In this document: positions 26,875 to 34,610 of the stretch, piece after piece
How the letters are laid out: each line of letters begins with the position of its first letter
How positions within the stretch are numbered: the stretch's first letter is position 1
Program-made: the position numbers and the translations under genes
The notes under the pieces: model-generated
The model's database searches: none
Seen by the model: only the letters and a program-made list of their open reading frames with translations
What the model was told of the DNA's origin: nothing
DNA from: Flammeovirgaceae bacterium
Lineage (GTDB): Bacteria > Bacteroidota > Bacteroidia > Cytophagales > Cyclobacteriaceae
Direction: 5' to 3'
Assembly: GCA_016712035.1 (NCBI GenBank)
Contig: JADJRT010000010.1
Location: 100,580 to 164,579 of the forward strand
DNA length: 64,000 nt

Positions 26875-28982
26875 ATGCCGGAAAAGAAATTTAATCGTTA
26901 TACCGTTACCGCTGCTTTACCCTACGCCAATGGACCAAAACATATTGGCCACCTGGCCGGGGCATATATTCCCTCCGATGTATATGTTCGATATTTGCGG
27001 CTAAGTGAAAAGGATGTAATTTTTGTTTGTGGAAGTGATGAACACGGCACAGCCATTCCCAATCAAGCCCTAAAAGAAAAGACTACCTCACAAGCTATCG
27101 TTGATAAATATGACGCGTTGATCCGCGATTGCTTTAAGAAGCTCGGTATGTCCTTTGATATTTATCATCGAACCAGCGAGCTGATACACCATCAGACCTC
27201 CCAGGAAATATTTCTTACTCTTTTTAACAAAGGGTTGCTGACAGAAGAAACCTCGGAACAATATTATGATGCGGAGGCTAAGGCTTTTTTGGCTGATCGT
27301 TACATAGTAGGAACTTGCCCAAAGTGCACTCATCCAAATGCCTATGGCGATCAATGCGAAAAGTGCGGCTCTACCTTAAGCCCGCGCGAGTTAATTAATC
27401 CAAAATCAACACTAAGTGGAAAGCCTCCTGTGCTTAAACTTACTAAGCATTGGTATTTGCCCCTTGAGAAGCATGAGCCCTGGCTACGCGATTGGATTCT
27501 TAAAAATCATAAAGCGGATTGGAAGCCCAATGTATATGGTCAGTGCAAATCCTGGATTGAAGCGGGGTTACAACCCCGGGCAATGACCCGCGATTTAGAA
27601 TGGGGAATAAAAGTTCCGTTGCCCGAAGCCGAAGGGAAAGTTCTTTATGTATGGTTTGATGCACCCATCGGTTATATCTCAGCTACGCGGGCCTTGTTTG
27701 ATGAAGTACATTCTGGCAAACTAAAATATGCAACACCCCGTAAGGATTTAAGTAAATCGAATAAAGATGATTGGAAAAATATTGGCAAGCGGAAGATACC
27801 CGGCTAATCCATTTTATTGGAAAAGACAATATCGTTTTTCATTGCATTATTTTTCCGGTAATGCTTCATGCTACCGGTGAGTACATTGTGCCTGATAACG
27901 TTCCGGCCAATGAGTTCATGAATCTTGAGGGGGATAAGATGTCCACAAGTCGTGGCTGGTCAATTGAAATGCATGAGTATCTGGAAGATTTTCCGGACAA
28001 ACCCGATGTACTTCGGTATGCGTTGTTAACGAATTTACCCGAAGCTAAAGACAGTGAGTTTACCTGGAAAGATTTCCAGACTAAGAACAACAATGAACTG
28101 GTAGCGATCTTTGGAAATTTTGTTAACCGGGCTGTTGTTCTCACTCAAAAGTATTTTGAAGGCAAAGTTCCTCCTCAAAAAGAGCTTACTGAGCTTGATA
28201 AAAAAGCATTGACTGACCTGAAGGAGATGCCGGGCAAGATTGCGGCTTCTATAGAATTGTTTCGCTTTAGAGAGGCCACAGCTAACTTTATTGACTTAGC
28301 TCGAATAGGAAATAAATATTTGGCTGAAACTGAGCCCTGGAAGTTAGCGAAGACTGATTTAGATCGGGTCGGCACTATTTTAAATATCTCATTGCAAATA
28401 CCGGCTACCCTTTCTATTGTTGGTGAACCATTTTTACCTTTCACTTCAGAAAAACTTAAAAGTTTGCTACGTGTAGATTCACTTACCTGGCAACAAGCGG
28501 GCGATGCCAATGCGCTGAAGGCCGGTGCTCCTATCAAGGAGGCACCTTTATTGTTTGAAAAAATTGAAGATGTAGTTATTGAAAAGCAAATCAAGAAACT
28601 CTTAGACTCAAAACGTGCTATGGAATTAGAAAGTCAACCTGCTACGCCCGCAAAAGCGGAAATCTCATTCGATGATTTTTCTAAAATGGATATCCGCATC
28701 GGAAAAGTTTTAACAGCTGAACGTGTTGAGAAATCAAAAAAACTTTTAAAACTTCAAGTAGATACCGGTATTGACACGCGCACCGTGATGAGCGGCATTG
28801 CCGAGCATTTTTCTCCTGAAGAAATGGTAGGTAAACAAGTTACCATTTTGGTAAACCTCGCGCCCCGCAAAATTATGGGTGTCGAATCTCAAGGCATGAT
28901 CTTAATGGCTGAAGACAAGAATGGTGATCTTAAACTTCTGGCACCAGACAAAGAAGTATCTCCAGGGTCAGCCGTAAGCTGA
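26875..28982 (+). CDS. metG: Methionyl-tRNA synthetase (frame broken)
   Basis: About 702 residues after one repair. I take the ATG at 26875; a TTG six bases upstream is in frame. The class I motifs are ANGPKHIGHLAG (HIGH-like) and KMSTSRG (KMSKS-like). The zinc knuckle CPKCTHPNAYGDQCEKCG identifies the long MetG1 type. The C-terminal 110 residues (FDDFSKMDIRIGKVLTAERV onward) are the EMAP-like tRNA-binding domain, fused as in many Bacteroidota. The frame breaks near 27773: one further G after ATT restores DWEKYWQAEDTRLIHFIGKD. As metG is essential and no second copy is seen here, I read the break as an error. Confidence 0.95.
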
Positions 28983-29032
28983 TAAATTCATACCCTAAAT
29001 CAAGCAAAACACGCTTTAGTGTCAATTCTAGC

Positions 29033-29062
29033 CCCTATATGTAACCAGCGTTACATATAGGG
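29033..29062. promoter_or_regulatory. Perfect inverted repeat upstream of the sulfur cluster
   Basis: Two 13-bp arms, CCCTATATGTAAC (29033-29045) and its exact complement (29050-29062), flank a CAGC spacer. There is no T-tract after the right arm, so it is a poor intrinsic terminator for metG. The inner TGTAAC-N4-GTTACA looks like a dimer operator. It lies about 100 bp upstream of the flavoprotein gene. Confidence 0.6.
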
Positions 29063-29072
29063 AAGGAGTATG

Positions 29073-29084
29073 TGATAAAGGTCA
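29073..29084. promoter_or_regulatory. Possible CRP/FNR-type half-symmetric site
   Basis: TGATAAAGGTCA fits TGAY-N4-RTCA, the core of FNR-like sites, and lies 78 bp before the flavoprotein start. Short motifs of this kind occur by chance, so the call is weak. Confidence 0.25.
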
Positions 29085-29162
29085 TCATAGTCGGTGAGCA
29101 TCATCATTACGTAGTAACCGGCCAGGGCCTACTTTTATCTCACCAATCAACCAATAAGAGTT

Positions 29163-30407
29163 ATGAAAAAGTTACTGATTTTGGGAGCCGGTACAGCGGG
29201 TACCATGATGGCCAATAAGCTTTCCAGAAACTTGAATAAAAGTCTATGGGAAATTACAATTATTGATAAGGACGAAAATCATTTTTACCAGCCTGGTTTT
29301 TTGTTTATACCCTTCGGTATTTATCAACCGGAAGAAGTAGTTCGTCCAAAACGTGAATTTCTGCCAAAGGGTGTGAATTTTATCGTTCAGAATATTGAGA
29401 AAATTGAACCTGAAAATAATCGGGTCCTGCTTACCAACGGAAAAATTGTTGGCTATGATATTCTGGTTGTTGCAACAGGTACAGTGCCTGTTCCTGAAGA
29501 AACAGAGGGACTCAAAGGAAAACTTTGGTACAAAGATATTTTTGATTTCTACACCTATGAGGGGTCAACTCGTTTGGCTAAGAAATTAAACAAATGGGAA
29601 GGCGGAAAACTGGTAATCAACCTGGCCGAAACGCTCATCAAGTGTCCGGTAGCTCCTTTGGAATTTGCCTTTTTGGCCGATGCCTATTTTACTGAAAAAG
29701 GGATTCGTGATAAAGTGGAGATATTCTACGTAACACCGTTATCCGGAGCATTTACGAAGCCTAAGGCCACGGCTATGCTTAGTAAACTATTGGATGAAAA
29801 GAAGATTAATGTAGTACCTGATTTTTATTTACAGCAAGTTGATAACGATCGAAAAGTCTTAATATCCTACGACAATAAAGAAGTTCCTTTCGATTTATTG
29901 GTATCCGTACCTGTAAATAAGGGTGATGACATGGTTGAAGCCAGTAACCTTGGTGATGAAGATGGATTGAATTTCATACCTACCGATAAGCATACACTAC
30001 AATCAAAAAAACACGAGAACATGTTTGTGATCGGTGATGCTACTAACGTACCGGCTTCCAAGGCAGGTTCTGTGGCTCACTTTGAAGCGGAGATTTTAAC
30101 GGAAAATATCTTAAGCTACATCATAAATGAGCCCATGGCTGCCAGTTTTGATGGTCACTCAAACTGTTTTATTGAAACCGGCTATGGAAAGGCTACTCTC
30201 ATTGACTTTAACTACGAAACGGAGCCTCTACCCGGAAAATTTCCATTCGCCAAAGTAGGGCCTATGGATTTGTTAAAAGTTACAAGAGCAAATCACTACG
30301 GCAAACTTGCTTTTAAGTGGGTGTATTGGCATATGCTTTTAACAGGAAAAAAACTTCCAGTCAGCACGAATATGTCCATGGCCGGAAAACTTGTTGAAAC
30401 AAATTAA
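29163..30407 (+). CDS. Sulfide:quinone oxidoreductase-like FAD flavoprotein
   Basis: A 414-residue protein of the SQR/FCSD/NDH-2 group. The FAD motif is LLILGAGTAGTMMANKLSR at residues 4-22. DILVVATGTVPVPEE and MFVIGDATNVPASKAGSVAH are typical of the second dinucleotide region. Two Cys match SQR redox positions: one in AETLIKCPVAPLEFAFLAD and one in GHSNCFIETGYGKA. The third Cys of classical SQR was not seen. SQR oxidises sulfide to bound sulfur and passes electrons to quinone at the membrane. The two genes that follow are sulfur-carrier types, supporting this role. A persulfide-handling relative with another donor cannot be excluded. Confidence 0.78.
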   Translation: MKKLLILGAGTAGTMMANKLSRNLNKSLWEITIIDKDENHFYQPGFLFIPFGIYQPEEVVRPKREFLPKGVNFIVQNIEKIEPENNRVLLTNGKIVGYDILVVATGTVPVPEETEGLKGKLWYKDIFDFYTYEGSTRLAKKLNKWEGGKLVINLAETLIKCPVAPLEFAFLADAYFTEKGIRDKVEIFYVTPLSGAFTKPKATAMLSKLLDEKKINVVPDFYLQQVDNDRKVLISYDNKEVPFDLLVSVPVNKGDDMVEASNLGDEDGLNFIPTDKHTLQSKKHENMFVIGDATNVPASKAGSVAHFEAEILTENILSYIINEPMAASFDGHSNCFIETGYGKATLIDFNYETEPLPGKFPFAKVGPMDLLKVTRANHYGKLAFKWVYWHMLLTGKKLPVSTNMSMAGKLVETN

Positions 30408-30435
30408 TATTTAAACCAACTAACCAACTAATTAT

Positions 30436-30747
30436 ATGGAAACGCTAACCTACAACGGAACACAAATAGAAGTAAATACCGAAGGGTATTTGAAAGACAT
30501 GAATCAATGGACACCCGAGCTTGCTCGTACAATGGCTAGTCAGGAGGGTATTGATTTAACGGAGAAGCATTTTGATGTTTTGAATTGGCTTCGTACCAAA
30601 CAAGCAGAGGGAACTGCCTTAAGTATTCGTAAGATTGGAAATTCTGGTTTAGTAGATATCAAACAGTTTTATGCACTGTTTCCCGGAGGCCCACTAAAAA
30701 TCTCAAGTAAAATTGCAGGTATACCTAAGCCAGCCAGTTGTATTTAG
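30436..30747 (+). CDS. DsrC/TusE-family sulfur carrier
   Basis: A 103-residue protein with the family pattern GTQIEVNTEGYLKDMNQWT near the start, LRTKQAEGTALSIRKI in the middle, and the flexible C-terminal arm GIPKPASCI. The penultimate Cys, the persulfide-carrying residue of DsrC and TusE, is present. The second Cys ten residues earlier, needed for the DsrC trisulfide cycle with DsrAB, is absent (PLKISSKIAG region), so it is closer to TusE or the related regulatory and carrier types. It lies 28 bp after the flavoprotein and 24 bp before the DsrE-like gene, in one transcript. Confidence 0.88.
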   Translation: METLTYNGTQIEVNTEGYLKDMNQWTPELARTMASQEGIDLTEKHFDVLNWLRTKQAEGTALSIRKIGNSGLVDIKQFYALFPGGPLKISSKIAGIPKPASCI

Positions 30748-30771
30748 TTCACTAACCTTAAAACAAAAGTT

Positions 30772-31308
30772 ATGCAAGAGATATTAGAAAGACCGACAAC
30801 TAAAGTAGCTGAGGTTCCGGTTGATAAAAATAAGGGCAAAGTAAAGAAGGTATTAATCATTTGCTCTAAGGGAAAATTAGAAGATGTATACGCTGCACTG
30901 GTAATGGCCAATGGAGCGCTGATGGAAGGCATGCAAGCAAAGATGTTTTTTACATTTTTTGGTCTGGAAGCAATCACCAAGAAAAATGCGGATCATCTAC
31001 ATACAGCAACGGTTGGTAATCCTGCGTTTATGCCAGGCATGCCAACCGTAGTGGCAGGCTTACCAGGCTTTGAAGCTTTTGCTTCCTACATGATGAAAAA
31101 AGAAATGGATAAGCTAGACATTCCTCATGTAACAGAGTTTTTGCAAATGATAGAAGCAGGAGGTGGCGAAATTTATGCGTGTAAATTAGCTGCTGACATG
31201 TTTCATTTAAAGAAAGAAGATTTTGTGGATGAAGTGAAGGAGATTATTACCGTAGGCGATATGTATGCGCTTGCCGAAGGTGAAGGCACTCAGATAATTT
31301 TTATCTGA
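30772..31308 (+). CDS. DsrE2-like (DsrE/F peroxiredoxin-like) sulfur-transfer protein
   Basis: A 178-residue protein. After a variable 25-residue N-terminus it shows KVLIICSKGKLEDVYAALVM, FFTFFGLEAITKK and a C-terminal Cys in GGEIYACKLAADMFHLK, the conserved active Cys of DsrE2-type proteins. Hydrophobic stretches (MFFTFFGLEAI, MPGMPTVVAGLPGF) are typical of DsrE2, which is often membrane-associated. DsrE2 passes persulfide sulfur between rhodanese, TusA and other carriers in sulfur oxidisers. Here the neighbours are an SQR-like enzyme and a DsrC-like carrier, so a sulfide-sulfur relay is inferred. A shared terminator follows. Confidence 0.82.
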   Translation: MQEILERPTTKVAEVPVDKNKGKVKKVLIICSKGKLEDVYAALVMANGALMEGMQAKMFFTFFGLEAITKKNADHLHTATVGNPAFMPGMPTVVAGLPGFEAFASYMMKKEMDKLDIPHVTEFLQMIEAGGGEIYACKLAADMFHLKKEDFVDEVKEIITVGDMYALAEGEGTQIIFI

Positions 31309-31330
31309 TTTTGGTTGGTGAGGGTTGGTA

Positions 31331-31364
31331 GAGCCGTTGAGTAACCTCAACGGCTCTCCTCTTT
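31331..31364. terminator. Bidirectional terminator between the DsrE2-like gene and pth
   Basis: A perfect 11-bp stem (GAGCCGTTGAG at 31331-31341 with 31346-31356) and a TAAC loop are followed by TCCTCTTTTA on the plus strand. It sits between convergent genes, 22 bp after the stop of the DsrE2-like gene and touching the end of pth. Confidence 0.8.
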
Positions 31365-31924
31365 TATTGGTTATATAAACTCATGGTTTTTTCGGGTCCC
31401 AGTGTGCAAAATGATTTTACCATTTCTTCCGCTTTATCCATTACAGCGGGAAGTTGGTCAAATTCGTTTTGCTTAAAATTACTAAGCACAAAATCAACTT
31501 GTTGGCCTTTCGAAAAGGAGTCTCCAATGCCAAAACGCAAACGGGAATAGTCTGGTCCATTCAATACCAATTCAATATTTTTTAATCCATTGTGCCCCGC
31601 TGCACCACCTTTGGTTCGCGTTCGTAGTGTGCCAAAGGGGAGTGCCAAATCATCAACGATTACCAATAAATTCTCCTTGGGGATTTTAAGTTCTTGTAAC
31701 CAATAGGCTATTGCCTTACCGCTTAGGTTCATATAGGTATTGGGCTTGATAACGTGAAGTTGCCTCCCTTTAAATTTGAATTCTGCTTTCTCGGCTAACC
31801 GACTTGTGGTAAAATTGATCTTGTGATTATCTGCAATACGATCCAATACAAGGAAGCCGATATTATGTCGGGTTAATTCATATTCAGGGCCAATATTTCC
31901 AAGGCCTGCGATTAGATATTTCAT
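31364..31924 (-). CDS. pth: Peptidyl-tRNA hydrolase
   Basis: A 186-residue enzyme that frees tRNA from dropped-off peptidyl-tRNA. Motifs: YLIAGLGNIGPEYELTRHNIGF with the catalytic His, KPNTYMNLSGKAI with the conserved Asn, VIVDDLALPFGTLRTR, and GGAAGHNGLKNIE. Normal length and intact frame. It follows rplY and prs on the same strand, a standard Bacteroidota order, but a hairpin between rplY and pth may lower readthrough. Confidence 0.96.
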   Translation of the reverse strand: MKYLIAGLGNIGPEYELTRHNIGFLVLDRIADNHKINFTTSRLAEKAEFKFKGRQLHVIKPNTYMNLSGKAIAYWLQELKIPKENLLVIVDDLALPFGTLRTRTKGGAAGHNGLKNIELVLNGPDYSRLRFGIGDSFSKGQQVDFVLSNFKQNEFDQLPAVMDKAEEMVKSFCTLGPEKTMSLYNQ

Positions 31925-31951
31925 ACTGCGTTACTTCAATCCTAAATAAAC

Positions 31952-31990
31952 AAAAAATCCCATCCTGCGAGTTGCCGAATGGGATTTTTG
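31952..31990 (-). terminator. Hairpin between rplY and pth
   Basis: AAAAATCCCAT (31953-31963) pairs with ATGGGATTTTT (31979-31989) around a 15-nt loop, followed on the minus strand by a T-rich tract. It is placed as a terminator or attenuator after rplY. Confidence 0.6.
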
Positions 31991-32006
31991 TATTGGGAAA
32001 AATGAA

Positions 32007-32680
32007 TTACTTTTTCTTTTCTTCCTTTTTCGGAGCTTCAGCCTTCTTAGCGTCTGATGCGGGAGCCGCTGCACCAGCCACAGGAGCCGCTGCACCAGCC
32101 GCAGGAGTTTCGGCAGTAGCATCTTCTGCTAATTTCGCAGAACGTGGCACTTCAACAACGGCAATGGAAGCTTCTTAGGATCTACAAACTCCAGCTTATC
32201 GACTTTAAGATCGCCTACTTTAACGGAATGATGAAAGTCCAATTCAGAACAATCAACATCAATATGGTCAGGCATATCCTTTGGGAAAGCAAAAACCTTT
32301 AAGGAAGCACGCTTACGAACCAAAGCGCCACCTTTTGCTACACCGGGAGCTTGTCCAACCAACCGGGTCGGAATATCCATCTTTATTTTTCTGTCTTCAC
32401 TGATTTTCAGGAAATCAACATGCAGAATCAATTCACTTACCGGATGAAATTGAACCTCTTGCATGATAGCCTGACACTCTTCACCTTCAATGTTCAGGTG
32501 TACAAAGTGGGCTTCATTGGTGTAAATCAAATCGCGGAACAAAATAACGGGCGAATAGAAATGAACTTGCTCATCACCTCCGTAAAGGACACAAGGCACC
32601 TGGCCCTCTTCACGGATTTTCTGAGAGTCATTCTTGCCGAGATTTGCTCTTCGATACCCTATAATCTCGATGGTTTTCAT
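32007..32680 (-). CDS. rplY: 50S ribosomal protein L25/CTC (frame broken)
   Basis: About 224 residues after one repair. The L25 domain covers residues 1-95 (MKTIEIIGYRRANLGKNDSQ, VPCVLYGGDEQVHFY, FHPVSELILHVDFLKI). The CTC domain follows (IPTRLVGQAPGVAKGGAL, DVDCSELDFHHSVKVGDL). Past the break near 32165 the frame continues as IAVVEVPRSAKLAE and an Ala/Pro-rich, Lys-ended tail (ETPAAGAAAPVAGAAAP, KKEEKKK). One more C in the CC (coding strand) restores the frame. L25 binds 5S rRNA; the low-complexity tail is common in Bacteroidota. It is preceded by prs and followed by pth. Confidence 0.93.
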
Positions 32681-32712
32681 AATTGTTTATGGTTTAAATT
32701 GTACTTAAGAAA

Positions 32713-33642
32713 TTACAAACGAATAAATAAAGAACTGATAGACTCATGGTCGTGTATCTTACGAATTGCTTTAGCAAACAAATCCGATACCGATAGTACT
32801 TTAATTTTAGAAATCTCCTGTTTAAGTGGAATCGTATCCGATACTACCAACTCTTCCAATACAGAGTTCTGAATGTTTTCATACGCGTTGCCTGAAAGCA
32901 CGGCATGGGTACAGATTGCCCGAACGGTATTGGCTCCTTTTTCTTTTAATAAAGAAGCCGCTTTGCAAATGGTTCCTGCTGTATCAACCAGATCATCCAC
33001 CAACACCACGTCTTTTCCTTCTACCTCGCCAATCAGGCGCATCGATTCAATCTTGTTGGCCTCTTTTCTATACTTGTCGCAAACGGCAAGATCGGCCCCA
33101 AAAAACTTAGCGAAACTCCGTGCACGTTTAATTCCACCTACATCGGGGGAAGCAAAAATGATATTCTCCAGTTTAAGTGATTTGAGATAAGGAACGAAGA
33201 TGTAATTGCCGTCAAGGTGATCGACCGGGATATCAAAAAAGCCCTGAATCTGATCTGCATGCAAATCGCAAGTCATAATCCGGTTAGCTCCGGCTGCCGA
33301 CAATAAATTGGCAATTAACTTTGCGGCAATAGCCACCCTGGGTTTGTCTTTTCTATCCTGGCGGGCATATCCAAAATATGGAATGATTACGTTTACATTT
33401 AATGCACTGGCGCGCTTTGCCGCATCAATCATTAATAAGAGCTCCATGAAATTATCGGCAGGGGCAAAGGTGGATTGCACGATGAACACATCGTGCCCGC
33501 GAACCGACTCACCAATAAAGGGAGACATTTCACCATCGCTAAACTGCTGATAATTAACTGTACCCAAAGTTTCACCATACGCGTTGGCGATTTTTTCCGC
33601 TAGGTAGGCGGTTGCTCGGCCTGAAAATATTTTTACAGCCAT
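32713..33642 (-). CDS. prs: Ribose-phosphate pyrophosphokinase
   Basis: A 309-residue PRPP synthase. Motifs: VKIFSGRATAYLAEKIA, VQSTFAPADNFMELLLMID, the ATP/Mg-binding MTCDLHADQIQGFFDIP, and the PRPP loop VVLVDDLVDTAGTI. PRPP feeds purine, pyrimidine, His and Trp synthesis. Normal length and intact frame. It is the first protein gene after tRNA-Gln on this strand and precedes rplY and pth. Confidence 0.96.
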   Translation of the reverse strand: MAVKIFSGRATAYLAEKIANAYGETLGTVNYQQFSDGEMSPFIGESVRGHDVFIVQSTFAPADNFMELLLMIDAAKRASALNVNVIIPYFGYARQDRKDKPRVAIAAKLIANLLSAAGANRIMTCDLHADQIQGFFDIPVDHLDGNYIFVPYLKSLKLENIIFASPDVGGIKRARSFAKFFGADLAVCDKYRKEANKIESMRLIGEVEGKDVVLVDDLVDTAGTICKAASLLKEKGANTVRAICTHAVLSGNAYENIQNSVLEELVVSDTIPLKQEISKIKVLSVSDLFAKAIRKIHDHESISSLFIRL

Positions 33643-33692
33643 GGGTGTTAATTCAAAAATTAAATCCTGGTTTTAGCCCAGGATTTTTAATG

Positions 33693-33763
33693 TTGTCCTA
33701 CTAGGATTCGAACCTAGAAAGGCAGAATCAAAATCTGCAGTGTTACCATTACACCATAGGACA
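33693..33763 (-). tRNA. tRNA-Gln (anticodon TTG)
   Basis: On the minus strand, the acceptor arm TGTCCTA pairs with TAGGACA; the T-arm is CTAGG-TTCGAAT-CCTAG; the anticodon stem GCAGA/TCTGC encloses the loop TTTTGAT with anticodon TTG, reading CAA. The D-arm is short (GGTGTAATGGTAACAC). CCA is not encoded. It lies 50 bp upstream of prs. Confidence 0.95.
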
Positions 33764-33864
33764 GTGTTAAGCCCAAATTTGGGACTGCAAAGGTAGAATT
33801 AATTTTGAAAAGTGAAAACGGGATTTTCTTAGTTTTCACAAGAATTATCCACTTTTTATCAGGT

Positions 33865-34443
33865 TTATTCCAGTTCGTTTTCCTGAATGCTGGCTGTATT
33901 GCCCTCACTAAAGCCTTCAGCCATAAACCTGTACTTATCTAAAATGGAAATAACTGCGTTTCGCAGATGCCGTTCGTTGTTAAAATTTATGCTGCCATGT
34001 AATGTTGTGGCGTATCCTTGCCAGACGGATCTGTTTTGTCTGCGGTCGAAAAATTGAATTAATAAGGTTCCGGTTTTGAGGTCCAGTTTATGTTGATCAT
34101 AGGACAACTCTTCAGTTTGATTCTTTACCCAATCTTCTATATCTGGTTGGTCGTAACCATTGAAGCGTAAGCTGTCTGAGTACATTTTAAAACCGATAAT
34201 AAGGTGTGGCCGGGTTTCTGTTTGCTTGTACCCTAAAAATTTCATTCTGGAAACGATTGATTTTTCAACAATCGCATTAACCATAGTAGTATCGCTTACT
34301 CCAATTGGTCGCATGATTTCAAAGGTTCTATACTTTTTAAAGTTACCCCGATAACTATAATCGTACTCAACAGGAAGCTCTTTATATCCCAGGCATGAAC
34401 TTAAAAGAATCAACAAAAAGAGCGGCAGGTAAAAACTCTTCAT
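33865..34443 (-). CDS. DUF4136-type lipoprotein
   Basis: A 192-residue lipoprotein from the ATG at 34443 (MKSFYLPLFLLILLSSC); the frame extends 19 codons further upstream, but that would bury the lipobox. After Cys17 the mature protein has YDYSYRGNFKKYRTFEIMRP near its start and then IVEKSIVSRMKFLGYKQTE, RPHLIIGFKMY and QGYATTLHGSINF, the layout of DUF4136. These envelope lipoproteins have no defined reaction. It is a single gene between tRNA-Gln and the divergent ppc. Confidence 0.75.
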   Translation of the reverse strand: MKSFYLPLFLLILLSSCLGYKELPVEYDYSYRGNFKKYRTFEIMRPIGVSDTTMVNAIVEKSIVSRMKFLGYKQTETRPHLIIGFKMYSDSLRFNGYDQPDIEDWVKNQTEELSYDQHKLDLKTGTLLIQFFDRRQNRSVWQGYATTLHGSINFNNERHLRNAVISILDKYRFMAEGFSEGNTASIQENELE

Positions 34444-34610
34444 AGAAAGTGGTTTAAGTAAAGATAAGATAATAGAAGTTAGAATGGGAAACAAGAACAC
34501 GATTTACTCAATCGATTTCTAAATAAAAATTTAAACGTTTTTGAGAGAATGTTTAAACTATCTACCTGTTTAGCCCTAAATTCATGAAAAATTAATGACT
34601 ACTTAGGCTA

